From Halictus rubicundus (lineage: Eukaryota; Arthropoda; Insecta; Hymenoptera; Halictidae), in contig NC_135164.1 of assembly GCF_050948215.1 (NCBI RefSeq), positions 9,367,116-9,431,115 on the forward strand: 64,000 nt of DNA, in the 5' to 3' direction. Positions 26,361-37,917 of this stretch are shown here, piece by piece. Under the pieces are notes generated by a model that worked only from the letters and a program-made list of their open reading frames with translations, was not told the DNA's origin and did no database searches. The position numbers and the translations under genes were made by a program. Each line of letters begins with the position of its first letter. Position 1 is the first letter of the stretch.

Positions 26361-28550
26361 CGTGCGGAAGGGAGGCATCGGACTGGGGGGTCGAACGCGA
26401 TCAGGTTGACCAGGAAGGGGAAGGAGAGTCAAAGGGTAAAGAGAAGGGGCAGCACGGTAAGGAGAGTAGAAGGAGGAGAAAGGAAAAGCGAGAGCAACGA
26501 CGGCACGAGTGACAATTCCGAGGTGTATCGCTTGCAAAAGACTCGTGCAAGGTGGCATAAGAGGAAGATCGGTAAATTTGCGCGAGGAGAAAGTTTCCAA
26601 GGTATCTGGTGTGCGATCGTTCGTTCGTTCGTTCGTTTGTTCGTTAGATCGGTCTGTTTGCCGGTCGTTCGCGTCGCTCGTTCGTTCCCGCCCGTTTAAT
26701 CGACGACTCGACGATTATTTAGCTTTTCCCTCCGTTACATGGGTGGTCCGTTGAATGGTATTCGCTCGATCGGCAGTTTTATCGACACCTAGGAGCGTCG
26801 CGCCGGGCACTGGTTGCACGGAGCACCGGATAAGGTCAGTGAAACTGTCAACATTTCTCATTTGTCTCTGATCGGGGATTTCGAAAAGTTTTCGCGAAAC
26901 AGGCGAAAGGGTTGTCGTTCGTTTCCTCCCTTGAACGCGCGAGGCGTTCTTCCGGTTTCCAGCAGTGGAGGGATATGCTCGCGTTTCGATAGCACCGAGT
27001 AAAACCGGAGTTCTCGAGTTGAATCGAAAAGAAAATCAACGTCCGCGCGGTGCACGATCGATCGTGTAATTTTTTCGTCGGGAGCACGTCCGGTCCCAGC
27101 GACTCGCTTCGTTAGCGATTCACCCCGTGTTTGCCCGTTGAATTTCTTGCCAAAGAAAAGGACAGGCAAGAAGAGAGCAACGGACCGGACGGGAACGGAG
27201 ACGAAAAGAGAGAAATCGCTGGAAATTTTGTTATTCGCGTCCACGGCTGTCCGACGAAGGATACGAACCAGCGGCCCCTCGTCCGACCGTTGATCGTTGC
27301 CGCGTCAGGAGATAACGGCTGTTCGTGAAATACCCATCAGATTCCGTACAGTTACGCGCGTAGTCGTGGTTCCAATTTTCCTCGTGTTCCATTCCGGGCC
27401 CACCAAAATTCTTCCGACCGAATCGAATATTTAACGGTGGATACCGTTAGCTGTACAACGTGCTCGTCCCAGCATCCGTACCGTTACTTCAAGGTTTGAC
27501 GCGAGTCAGGTCTAGGACGCCTAAACATACAGTGCGCCGTCAATTCGAAAGAGTGTTCGTCGGTGGTCGACGGTTGCCTCATCGCGGTTCGTTTTTCGAA
27601 ACAACAGACACGGGATGCGCCGAACGCGCTCCCAACACCCGAATGTCAGTCGAAAGAGACACTCTGGTGGGAGGTAGACGCTCCTGGTAGACCGCGGACC
27701 TTGTGCAACTGTCCGCAAATCTTCGAAAAACGTTCTGCGCAACAACAGTCGTGTCAGACCGTGGTACCGTTTCGCTTTGTTTCCCGTTCCATTTGCCCAA
27801 TTAAATCGCGGTGCCTTTCGCAATCTCAGCTGCTCGAAATTTGTCAGCGAATTCGCGCGCGCAACCAGCGCGGCGGGTCGTGCCCAGGTGTCACCTTCCG
27901 CACAACAGGCAATCTGTAATCGACACGAGCAGCGTAGCGCGACCTTTGCACCTGTTCCGCGCTACAGATCCAGCGAGCTAGACCTATCGATCGGAAAGAG
28001 CCACGAGGAAGGACGGCTGTCGGAGGGGAACGGGAGGAGCGTTATGTCATAGTCGATCAGAGGGCAGAGACGCTTCCTCGTCTGATTTGCGATCGACGAC
28101 GGAGTGCTCTTTCGAGCCGCCGCCGCTGAACGCAAGGACGCAACTTGACTTTCATGCGGAAATAGAGGCGCGCTACACTTCTATTCTTTTTTTTTTTTTT
28201 TTGTTTCTTCTCTCCCTCTCTCTCTTTCTCTCTGGCTGTCGAGCGCGCGCGACACCTCGGCTCGGCACAGCCGGCATCTATCAAATGGATTTTTCGATTC
28301 GAGACACGAGAGACGCACGGACGAAGTTCACTATCTACTTTCACTCTGCGACGGTACGCGGTTTCTCTCCGGTTAACTATCGCGAGACCACGGGGCGGTG
28401 CGGCGGCGTGGCGGAACGACTGGCAGGTTTGAAATCGGTACGTGCCTCGGCGCGTGTAAACGTTCCGTTCCGATCTTTTTTTTCCAGTTGTTAGCGTTAA
28501 TTGTTCGCGAGCAAACGTCAGCCGACCGTCAGCGACCGAAAAACAAAGCG

Positions 28551-31500
28551 ATGGTGGAAGTCTTGCTGGAGTCCTGCGTCCAGGACGTGGCCGTGCCCGA
28601 GAACGGGTGCAACCTGAACGAGAACACGACGGAATGCACCACCAGGCAGGAGCGCGACCTCCATTTGACCTCGGAGGAGACCAACCTCACGCCGATACAG
28701 AAGTTCTACTATGGACAGAGCATCTTCGTCACCGGGGGCACCGGGTTCATGGGTAAACTCTTGATCGAGAAGCTGCTCAGGGAGTGCCCCGGGATCTCTT
28801 TCATCTACATTTTGGTCCGCCCCAAGAAGGGGAAGGACGTGCACCAGCGCGTCGAGGAGCTCTTCGACGATCCGGTAAGAACGGCTTTGCTACCCTCTGT
28901 CACCGATTTACCCTGTCGTTTTCATCTACCCGCGATTACTCGCGGTTCCGTGCCCGGTCTATTTCGAGTCGTAAGAACGTCCACTTCGGACTCGCGATAA
29001 TACTACGAACCGAAGAAACTGCACCGACTTTCTCTCGACGTATCGAGCGTCCACCGATGTCGATCGCCGCTCCTTCCATTCCTTGTTCGGCCTCACCACT
29101 CTTTCCCTTCTGTCGCGTTCTCCACTTTGCTGCAAACTTCCTTTTCAACCTGTTCCAACCGGCCGATACGTTCGTTACGAGCATACCTGGGGGTGACCGA
29201 TTGACCCAACCGAGCTCCCCTTGCACGCCTACTCGGCCCGTAGCTAAGTTTCTCCGAACTCGTAAATTATACCGTGTTTTATTTAGCAAAACAAATTTCT
29301 GCAGGTGGGGAGAAGAGTAGCTAAATTTAGACCGACGCTTCTGCAGGCATCCGAAAATAATAATGCCGACGTCGTTAATAATTAATCGGACGGCTATGAA
29401 ATTTATTTTTGCTTGTGATTTAGCTGTGCATCTTGGAAAAAATAAATATTCGCAGCGAGAATTCGGGCTCGGTAAGGTGGTGCTGCGTCATCCGAAATTC
29501 TTCGGATACCGGGATACCGGTTGCGTCTTCTTCTAAACCTTTTTTCTTACCAATAACTTAGGCTATTCGTCATTTTTTGTATTCGCACGCATTTAAATAT
29601 CAATAGCAGAGCCCTGCAGTGTTCAGCCACGGAATATTGGAAATTATGCACGGTGATTAGTTGTCAGGGTTAATCGACTGTGAATTGCAAATTAGGTTTA
29701 GTCGTTAGTTTAAATTCGGCTGATTTACGTAACAGGAAGAGAAGGTAAAGGATCGTTGCAGGCGTAATCGCGCGTGTATGATCTTGCTCGCTTGTTTCTC
29801 CAGGTGTTTTGCAAACTGAAGGAACAGCAGCCAAAGTTTAGGCATCAGACGGTCGCGATAGCCGGAGACTGTTGTCTGCCAGGATTGGGCATCTCTCCAA
29901 CGGACAGAGCCATAATAACGCGGGAGGTTTCGATCGTTATGCACGTCGCGGCGACCGTCAGGTTCGACGAGAAGATGAACCTGGCTGTACCCATCAACGT
30001 GCGAAGTCCCAAGGCTGTGATCGACCTTTGCAAAGAGATGCCGGGCTTGAAGGCAAGTGAACACGATACATGACGCGACGCGACGCGAGAACGCTTTCTC
30101 GGCAGCGGTACGTGCCGGTAATTACGAAAGTGTTCTCGCTGTCCGTCGAAAAGCCTCTGACAAAACATCGAACGACCGCAACAAAAAACGCGGCTCGAGT
30201 TTCGCGTTGTAATCGTGCACGCGGATGCCTAAGAAAACAATTGGATGGTTTCAGTCGTTGGTGCACGTGTCCACGGCTTATGCTAATTGCCCGATGTCGG
30301 TGATCGAGGAAAGAGTATACGACCCGCCGATGGACGCGGACAAATTGATGACTCTGATCGACTGCGTCGACGAGAAGCTCCTCGAGGAGATAACTCCCCG
30401 GTAAAACCGCTTTCCGAACTTTCGCGACGGAAAGTCACGCGCGTAAACGCTTTTTTCCATCCGCGCATAAACTATTTCTTCGGACGTTACAGATTGTTGG
30501 GTATCTGGCCGAACACGTACACTTTCACGAAAGCGGTTGCGGAGAGCGTCGTGAAGAACGAGGCGGGCGATCTACCAGTCGGGATATTCCGTCCCGCGAT
30601 CGGTTCGTATTTTCTCGACGATTTCGTTTCCTCGAATAACTCCCCCGTCCCGGCTCCCTTTCCTTCTTTTTGTGTTTTTTCTGTCTACCGCTTGTCGCCG
30701 CGCCTCGGCTTCTCCGAAAAAGAAAGAAGTCGGCCGAATGTTAACGAGACAGCCACTCTGAAAATTGCAATTTTAGTGATCTCGACCTATCGGGAACCGG
30801 TGCGAGGATGGATCGACAACTTGTACGGGCCGACCGGTGTCGCGGCCGGAGCCGGTACGGGGATCCTTCGATCGATCCACTGCGACGGATCGAAACTGGC
30901 CAACGTGGTACCCGGAGATCTGACCGTGAACGCTCTGATCGCCTGCGCCTGGGACGTAGCGGACCGCTACAAGTACGTCGCTTGATCGTGTTTCTATCGT
31001 CGACGCGAATTACGTCTTCGTCTGATTATTACTTTGATCGACCTTTCCGCGTAATTACAGATCTACGACTACCAAAGACGATAAGAAGAACAACATCCCG
31101 GTCTACAATTACGTTTCGAAGGACAACCCCATCACCTACGACGAACTGAAGACCATGTCCGAGAAGTACGGGCTCGAGTTCCCGACCGAAAAGGCGATAT
31201 GGTACTACAGTTTCCGCAACACTAAGCACAAGCTGCTGCACTATTTCTACGTCTACTTCATGCACCTAATTCCGGCTCTGCTGATCGATACCGTCACGCT
31301 TTGCGTGGGCAAACAACCCAGGTGATTGATTTCTTTGGATTTTAACATTGTTTTCTGAAAGTTTGTGTCGTAACGTTTCGTCTCTTTTTTCCCTGCAATA
31401 GGATGCTCAAGCTCTACAAGAAGATACACAAGTTCATGGACGTGCTGAATTACTTCACGACAAGACAGTGGACTTTCACGAACAACACGTTCAAAGCGGT

Positions 31501-31848
31501 CCTCGGTAAAATGAGTCCCGAGGACCGCAACAGTTTCGTCTGCGACATCACCAAAATCGATTGGGACCAGTACTTCCGGACGTACATGCGGGGAATTCGG
31601 GTCTACTTGATCAAGGATCCGTTGGAAACTCTTCCGACGGCACGAGTCAAGTGGCACAGGTAATTCTACACGCGGATCCGCTCGTGTGATTTTCATCGGC
31701 GGAAAGACCGGCGGATTGACCGACTTTCTTTTCCAGATTGTATTGGATCCATCTGGCGCTGAAACTGATCCTAGCGTACGCTCTGCTGCGAATATCCTGG
31801 TTGGCGTTGTTCCATCTGTTTCGGTTAGGCGCGTCGCAATTTGCGTAG
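28551..31848 (+). CDS. Fatty acyl-CoA reductase (insect CG5065-like), 8 coding exons, complete
   Basis: Eight exons give 551 residues: 28551-28874, 29804-30052, 30255-30400, 30493-30602, 30777-30972, 31061-31321, 31402-31659 and 31737-31848 (TAG). The enzyme reduces fatty acyl-CoA to a fatty alcohol with NADPH, feeding wax, ether-lipid, cuticular and pheromone synthesis. The N-terminal Rossmann domain has the nucleotide-binding TGGTGFMG at 61-68 and the ILVRPKKG strand. LVHVSTAYANC lies near 193. The extended-SDR catalytic Y249-x3-K253 is in NTYTFTKA, followed by IFRPAI. The C-terminal FAR domain includes KLYKKIHKFMDVLNYFTTRQW and MRGIRVYLIKDP. The last 36 residues form a hydrophobic tail (LALKLILAYALLRISWLALF), likely an endoplasmic reticulum or peroxisomal membrane anchor. 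The intron after 30052 needs a GC donor (AAG|GCAAGT) to keep frame. The donor after 30602 (GTTCGT) is weak. The start ATG has AAAGCGATGG context and no in-frame upstream ATG in the exon. Assignment to the FAR family is firm; the orthologue name is less so. Confidence 0.95.
30053..30254 (+). other. GC-AG intron in the reductase gene
   Basis: The exon ends TTG AAG and the intron begins GCAAGTGA, which matches the known GC-donor consensus. The acceptor is TGGTTTCAG at 30254. Using the nearby GTGAAC as donor instead would break the frame before the conserved VHVSTAY segment. Confidence 0.8.
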
Positions 31849-32401
31849 CATCGATGTACACATTTCTCAATACAAATACTTAAAATTAAGCGTACGTGCG
31901 TGCGTGGTCGCGTGCGCGAACGCGATTACTCAGCGTCGTGTGGATTCGCGTTGTCGAAGCGAGACAAAGTCTCTCGTCGAACGAAGCTAATGGCCTCCGG
32001 TGGCCAGCCTATTGACGTCCTGAGTAGTTCCAAAGCGGGAAAGGAGAAGAAAAGGAAGAAAAGAAATGGCGAGGCGATCGACCAGAATGTTCACGGTTAT
32101 TTGAACGCGTCGCGTTTGCTTTCGTTTAAACATCGTCGCCGGGACAACGTAAAATCAACAGGACCAGCCCGTTTCCGGTTCGCCGATTCTTTTCCTTGTC
32201 CTATTTCATGCTTCCACGAGTATTCTCATAGGACAATTTTTTTACCGCGCGAACTGCGCCCGACTTCTGTCGCGCCTGTACGCGTACATTTGTTATACTA
32301 TACGCTTGCATTTTTAATAAAGGTCTACTTTTTTTGTACAGAAAATTGTCGTTAGCCTTCATCTATCACAATCTTTTTATGTAAGGATCAGTGGGAATAT
32401 T
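31849..32401. other. 3' flank of the reductase gene
   Basis: No second gene is seen. The stretch is probably 3' untranslated sequence up to the AATAAA at 32316, then intergenic DNA up to the foldback element. Confidence 0.6.
32316..32321 (+). terminator. Candidate poly(A) signal of the reductase gene
   Basis: AATAAA followed within about 10 bases by a T-rich stretch (AGGTCTACTTTTTTTG), 468 bp after the stop codon. It is a good match for a cleavage site near 32340. Confidence 0.6.
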
Positions 32402-32676
32402 CCAAGATTATAACTTGAAAAAGCTCTTCAAACCTCCATCTAAGTTGTAGATGCAATATTGCTGCAATTCATTCGCATATTATTGTAAAATTTGCAATTG
32501 TTTACGAATGTCAGTATAGCCGCAAATGATTCTTACCGTTTTTTCCATAAGATACAATGTAAAATGCGGCAGGATTCATTTGCTCCGTTCAAACGTCCGT
32601 ACAGCGCCATTTCGTGCAGCGGCAAAACGCTGAAACTGCTAACCAAATGTACCGACAGAAGGTAAAGTACCGGCAC

Positions 32677-33162
32677 GCGCCATCTAGCGACGAAATCTGG
32701 AATCATCTCAGTCGGTAAATTTGGCTAGCAGTTTCAGCGTTTTGCCGCTGCACGAAATGGCGCTGTACGGAGCCTCGAGAAAGCTTCTCAATTTGGCCGC
32801 CAGGTGGCGCACACCGATAAATTACCTTCTGTCGGTAAATTTGGCGAGCAGTTTGAGCGTTTTGCCGCTGCACGAAATGGCGCTGTACGGAGGCTCGGGA
32901 AAGCTTCTCAATGTCGCCGCAAGTGGCGCTGCTGGTAGCAAAATTTACCGACATAGATGATTCCATATTCCGCCGCCAGGTGGCGCATACCGATAAATTA
33001 CCTTCTGTCGGTAAATTTGGCGAGTAGTTTGAGCGTTTTGCCGCTGCACGAAATGGCGCTGTACGGAGCCTCGGGAAAGCTTCTTAATGTTGCCGCAAGT
33101 GGCGCTGCTGGTAGCAAAATTTACCGACATAGATGATTCCACATTCCGCCGCCAGGTGGCGC
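32677..33162. promoter_or_regulatory. Six reiterated CTCF-like core motifs inside the foldback element
   Basis: CCGCCAGGTGGCGC occurs at 32797-32810, 32973-32986 and 33149-33162. CCGCAAGTGGCGCTG occurs at 32917-32931 and 33093-33107. GCGCCATCTAG (the inverse of CTAGATGGCGC) is at 32677-32687. These resemble the AGRTGGCGC core known for insect CTCF. Binding is inference; the motif repetition is directly visible. Confidence 0.5.
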
Positions 33163-33245
33163 ATACCGATAAATTACCTTCTGTCGGTAAATTTGGCGAG
33201 TAGTTTGAGCGTTTTGCCGCTGCACGAAATGGCGCTGTACGGACA
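32711..33245 (+). repeat. Tandem array, 120- and 176-bp units
   Basis: Four direct copies of a core beginning GTCGGTAAATTTGGC start near 32711, 32831, 33007 and 33183, with the last truncated. The first unit lacks about 56 bp present in the next two (the AAGTGGCGCTGCTGG to ATAGATGATTCC segment). Units two and three are almost identical, which indicates recent amplification or homogenisation. Confidence 0.9.
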
Positions 33246-33588
33246 TTTATACGGAGCAAATGAATCTTGCCGGAGTTTACATGGTATCTTATGGGAAAAG
33301 CGGCAAGAATCATCTGTGGCGATCCTAAATTTTGGGAGGAGTTGTAAACAATTGTAAATTTTACAATAATACGCGAATGAGTTGCAACAATGTTGCGTCT
33401 ACCACTTAGATGGACGTTTGAAGACCTTTTTCAAATTATGATACTGTTTATATCTTTCTTTTGTATCAAGAAAATCAAGACCGTTTGTCCGGCTGTACAG
33501 ATTATCCTACAATCACTTACATTATTGTTCGATTAATGAGAATCACAGGGTAGCAGAGACGCCCTACTCGACCAATGGGGGATTAAAA

Positions 33589-33891
33589 ATGGTGAGAAAT
33601 CTAAATGGACGGCGACATATGTATCCCGACCGAATAATTCGGGATGAAGTTACAGAACTAATTGGCAAATGTTTGGCGAGCGTGTATTCGCGGGGAGCGA
33701 AAAGAAATGCGGCGGTAGTCGGCAATTACAGCATTCACGGCGCTCATCGGTATCTTTTAGAAGCGGAGGACCGTGACGAAGAATCGGCGGGGCCCACGAA
33801 ACTTATAAACGTCATTACCACGGCGAAAGGGGGGCCCCCAGTGATTACGTTAGAACGACGAGAGAGGCGGCTCGCAGAAGGGTGTGGGTAG
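33589..33891 (+). CDS. Doubtful 100-codon open frame
   Basis: The ATG in a good context (AAAAATGG) opens 100 codons with balanced amino-acid composition and no simple repeat, just outside the foldback element. It matches no family I recognise. It has no visible splice partner, and a chance frame in CG-rich DNA of this length is common, so I give it little weight. Confidence 0.15.
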   Translation: MVRNLNGRRHMYPDRIIRDEVTELIGKCLASVYSRGAKRNAAVVGNYSIHGAHRYLLEAEDRDEESAGPTKLINVITTAKGGPPVITLERRERRLAEGCG

Positions 33892-34790
33892 AACGGTGGC
33901 TCGAAGAGGAGGCCGGGGCTTGTCTCTTCGTCTCGTTTCCTCCTTGGTGTTTCTCGTGCGCCACGGAGCCGGTTCGTGGCGAAGCCGGGTTTTAACGATC
34001 GGTCATTAAGTCGCGAAGAAAATTGAGACGTCCACCTCTCGGTGAGCTCATACCCAATTGAGTAGCGGCCTTAATACCCCTTATGTATTATCCGGTAGGC
34101 GAAGCACCTTGTTAAACGGACCCGCCATTTCTTCTTCTCACTTCGTGTTTTTCCACGCGGGATCAAGCTCGATCGAAAACTCGACACTACCGTAACAGCC
34201 TCTCGTTCTCCTTTTTTTCTCCCCCCTTCCCCTTCCCCGTCGATTTTTGTTCTTCGCGGAATTCTCCCTGCCTCCTGATATTCGACTTACATTTCGTCGC
34301 CGCCTTCCAGCGAAACGTCCTCGTCGTTTTATTTCGCGGAGAAGCTTCCTGCGCGACCCAAAATATCATCTCCAGCATCGCTTCCTTCATACTTCGTTTA
34401 CTGTTCGACGAACTATTTACCGACAATAGTTCACAATCCTTCTGTGTTCTACAGAGCAATTGCCAGTCGCTTCAACGGTTACCTCTTTCTTTCACACTGA
34501 CTTTCAGCGTTTGGTAGCAGCAGTGTCGAATTTCGCGACGAAACAAGAGACAAAATGGGCCAGATGATTTGACGAACGGGACCGTATCGCGCTGTACGAG
34601 TTTCTCCGGTTCGAGAGGAGACAGTGGCCGTTTCCGATTCGGTGTCTCTCGTTAGGTCAACGAGAAATTCAGCTGGCTGTGACACGCGTTTAATCGGCAC
34701 GTGACGCATATTTTCACCGGCGTGTCGGATCTTTGAGTAATGGGGCCCGACTATGCAGTTGTCGATCCTGATTACGGATCCTGATTGCGG

Positions 34791-35402
34791 GCATTAGTGC
34801 GCGCGCCGGTTATCGGCCATCGGCCGTCATGTAGAGCCGCGAACCCGGCATAAATACGCCAGGAAAGACAGTCGAGATGCCGGTAGATCCGCGAGAGGGA
34901 TTTCGATACACGTCAATCGATAGACCGCCGCCTGATCTGGCCAGCTCTCTCGCCGGTGCTAGCCATTATTTCCCAAGGCTCCGTTCGCCGGCTCTCTGGG
35001 AAAAATTGTTCCCGAAACGCTTCGGCTGGCTCGTGACCGCATAGAGCTACTATCGTTTCGCGCGATTCGACGGCCTGCAGATTCGTGTCGGGAAATATAT
35101 CGGTTCGCTAAACAGAGAAACGGACGCGATATTGTCGCCCTTTGCCATTTCTGATTGATCGGCTGGCAGTCGTCTTATTATGGGAGCGAGGATCGCGGGG
35201 TTCGCAATATCGGAGCGGAAAGTGGCCCGGTACCATGTTCGAACGCGCCAGTGGACGTATAACGAATTCAGAAGCGTAAAAGCGTCTCGCGAGCAAGGCG
35301 CATTAGCGAGGGGGCATCCGTTATCGGCGATCGGGCAGCCAGGAACAGAGTGAAACCGGTATAAATATGCCGTCAAAGGACAGGTAAGATGACAGCTGCC
35401 GT
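34791..35402 (+). promoter_or_regulatory. Diverged duplicated TATA-like module (two copies about 510 bp apart)
   Basis: Copy one (34791-34880) and copy two (about 35298-35402) share, in order, GCATTAGYG, GTTATCGGC-ATCGG, an A/G-rich spacer, CCGG-YATAAATAYGCC (34844-34860 and 35356-35372) and GACAG...GATG-GCC. TATAAATA in copy two is a good TATA-box match. No gene start follows either copy that I can identify. Confidence 0.4.
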
Positions 35403-35611
35403 ACATACGTAATATTTCATCGCTAACAAGCGGACAACGCGCGCGACTCGGACCTCGGTTATGCCATCCATTGTCGAAGATTACATCGTTATTTCATTGT
35501 TTTACCGGCCGATTCAAATTCGCTTTTTGCTCGCGCCGCGCCGCGCCGGCTCGTGCGGCGTACATGAATCAATATGTTCCGTAATAATCGAGTTATCGCA
35601 GGACTCTACCC

Positions 35612-35616
<5 letters not shown>

Positions 35617-35646
<30 letters not shown>
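35617..35646. repeat. (CT)n microsatellite
   Basis: About fifteen perfect CT units, a possible GAGA-factor target. Confidence 0.9.
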
Positions 35647-35650
<4 letters not shown>

Positions 35651-37862
35651 TCTGAAAAGAGAGGAGAGGTCATTTCGTTTTTGAGTTTCCGCTCGAATCA
35701 TTTTCAGCAGCTTTTATCGATCTAGTTTCGAAACTGGTTCAGGAAATTGAGGAAGACATTGTTCGAGCGTCGGCCTCCGCGTCAGAAATCGTCAGATAGC
35801 AGCGGCGGTGACTCTCGTTTTAATTAATTCTAATTCGGGCTAACTGGAGGAGTTCTAATAGGCTTCGGCCAGCAGCAGGATCGACTACCCAATAAACAGG
35901 TTCGAGATGTTGATTCTTGCCAGCTGTAAATAGCATAAATTCTGCACCGGTGTAATTAGGCACTCTATTTATTTAATTCATAATTTCGCGAAACGAGTTC
36001 CCCGGTCGATTGAGGGAATTAATAGAATTAATGGCTCGCTGTTCCTTCTGAACTTTGACGGGCAAACGGAACGGTATCAGCAGCTTGTTACGATAAAGAG
36101 GCAACTTTCGGGTAATTGGACTGAACCGACACCGTGCAAACACAAAGTGTCTTTCTTGTTGTTCCGACAAACGGAATTTAAATATCGGAGCCGATTCCTT
36201 TTTGTATCGACAGCGGAGGAAAAATAGCAAAAGTACTCTCGTTAAAGAGATTTCATAAAAAAGGGAGTATATTTTATTCGAATCATTACCGTAATACATA
36301 ATGTATTTAGAAGTAATAATGCTCTAATGATACAATAAAATATCAGTTTATGGAGCTGTCTCTCCATTACACCGAACGTATCAAAACTAGACTGCAGATT
36401 TCATGCATTATTCATGAGAAAACGAAATAGACGAGGCCTGAAGTCGATATCTTACGATATAGATAGGAGGTGGACATTTTTGCCAATCGGCGGGGGAAAA
36501 ACTTTGCAAAAGAATAGGTGAATAAAAAGTGGGGTCGTTGGTTCAGTGCCGCATCAATTTTAATCAGTCGAGTTCTCTCGCTCGGGAGTGCGTTTCTCAG
36601 TTCGTAGCTAATTTCTGGTTCGCGGGATAATTGAGGACAGTCGGTCCGGTGTCCTGGCGGGTCCAGGAGGTTGTCCGAGTAGAACAAGCGGCGAGATAGC
36701 CGAGGGTCGGTAGAATCGGTAGCGGCGTTTCACAGCGAGCGGGGCGTTCAATTTTCTGGGAACGGCCGCGAGTCGAAATTAATTAGGTCCTTCGCAGGAA
36801 GAGAGCTCGCTGCGAAGGATATCGAGCGTCGGAGGGTGGCGGGGACGAGGCCAATCGTGCGCCTTCATTGCCCTCGACGCGTTTCAGGCCGTGAGCGTTA
36901 ATTGGCCGGACCAATTAATTCCAACAAGTTCGCTCGGTGCGATTAGTGCGCGTACGTGGTGGTGATAGCGCTGTGTGCTCCCACACGCGTGCACACCTAC
37001 GAACACCCTGTTCTCGTCTCTCTCGCTCTCGCGATCTCTGTTCCTCTCCGTCCGTTTTATCGTGCCATTTTCTCCGATGTGCTCGCTGTTCGCTCGCAAC
37101 GCGGTAACAAGCGTAGATGCTGCGGACGCCGATCTGCCCCCGGAAAACGAAGAACCTGTTCCACACTCTCCACACTCTCCACACTCTTCACACACCGGGA
37201 TCCACACTCCGCAGTGTAGAAGTCCGCGGCACCACGCGGCCGGGAGGTTTCTCGCATTCTCGGCTGCTTCACCGCGACACCAGATACCGTCTTTGCGAAC
37301 AGGAATCGGACGCAATAACGAAAACACAAATTACGGGAGCACCGAGAGCAGAGCCACCGATCGTCTCGCCGCGATAATCTCATCCGGGCTCACGGTGGTC
37401 GACGGCTGATTATTAAAACCCTCTCGCCCGGCCTATCGATCCCCGATTACCGATTCCTTCGCCTAAAGCTGCTACCTCGTCGAGCCACAACCACCAGCAG
37501 ACCTTCCTCTCGTCTTTCTTGCTCCGAAACGCTTCCAAACAAACATTTTGTACAGCCCGAAGGGTCGAGGGGGCGAACAAAGAGGTGGACGACGATTGGT
37601 AGAACGAATCGATCGGAGGCGTTTAATCGAAATCTGGTGGTAGCGGGTGTTCGCGTGATAATTTACGAGAGCCGATAAGGGGGCTGTAGGAACGATCGAA
37701 GGACAGCGCGGCGGTTGGATCCTGGATCGCGGCGCGGCGCGGAGCGGCGGCGTGCACGGTCTCGTCGGTCCCGGTGCCTTTTAATCTTGTTTCCCCGAGC
37801 GTCGGGCATTTTTCTGGGAACGGTCTCGAGGCGGAGGGCAGCCGGCTGTCTATTTTCGCCCC

Positions 37863-37864
<2 letters not shown>

Positions 37865-37904
<40 letters not shown>

Positions 37905-37917
37905 AGACGACGACGAA
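37865..37917. repeat. (GAC)n microsatellite
   Basis: About seventeen CGA/GAC units with a single GAA interruption. The minus strand reads as a valine-rich or arginine-rich frame, which is an artefact of the repeat. Confidence 0.95.

Larger units (their letters stand above)
22407..28550. other. Non-coding interval: 3' flank of the PLD3-like gene and 5' flank of the reductase gene
   Basis: No coding exon is recognised. Possible poly(A) signals AATAAA occur at 23682 and 24108. Two foldback structures lie at about 24886-25085 and 25951-26066. A GAA run is at about 26332-26360 and a T tract of 15 or more bases at 28187-28201. The 27.9-28.5 kb part is GC-rich and probably holds the reductase promoter and 5' untranslated exon, but I could not place a start site. 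Confidence 0.6.
32402..33446. mobile_element. Foldback element: long terminal inverted repeats enclosing 176-bp tandem units
   Basis: The left end (32402 to about 32665) is the inverse complement of the right end (about 33178-33446) at roughly four-fifths of positions. Shared blocks include TATTATTGTAAAATTT, GATTCTTRCCG, CATTTGCTCCGT and GTCCGTACAGCGCCATTTCG. Between them the block beginning CCTTCTGTCGGTAAATTTGG recurs at 32825, 33001 and 33177, an exact 176-bp period. A shorter copy starts near 32711, 120 bp before the next. Each unit has GTTTYAGCGTTTTGCCGCTGC, a HindIII-type AAGCTT and GGTGGCGC-type motifs. No transposase frame exists: open frames on both strands simply read through the repeats. 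I see no clear target-site duplication. The architecture fits a non-autonomous foldback DNA transposon. Confidence 0.85.

Noticed and set aside
32703..33357. Several 75-120 codon frames with repeated peptide (SSFSVLPLHEMALYG) on both strands
   Set aside because: They are translations of the 176-bp tandem repeat and its inverse, not a protein repeat; both strands are open equally.
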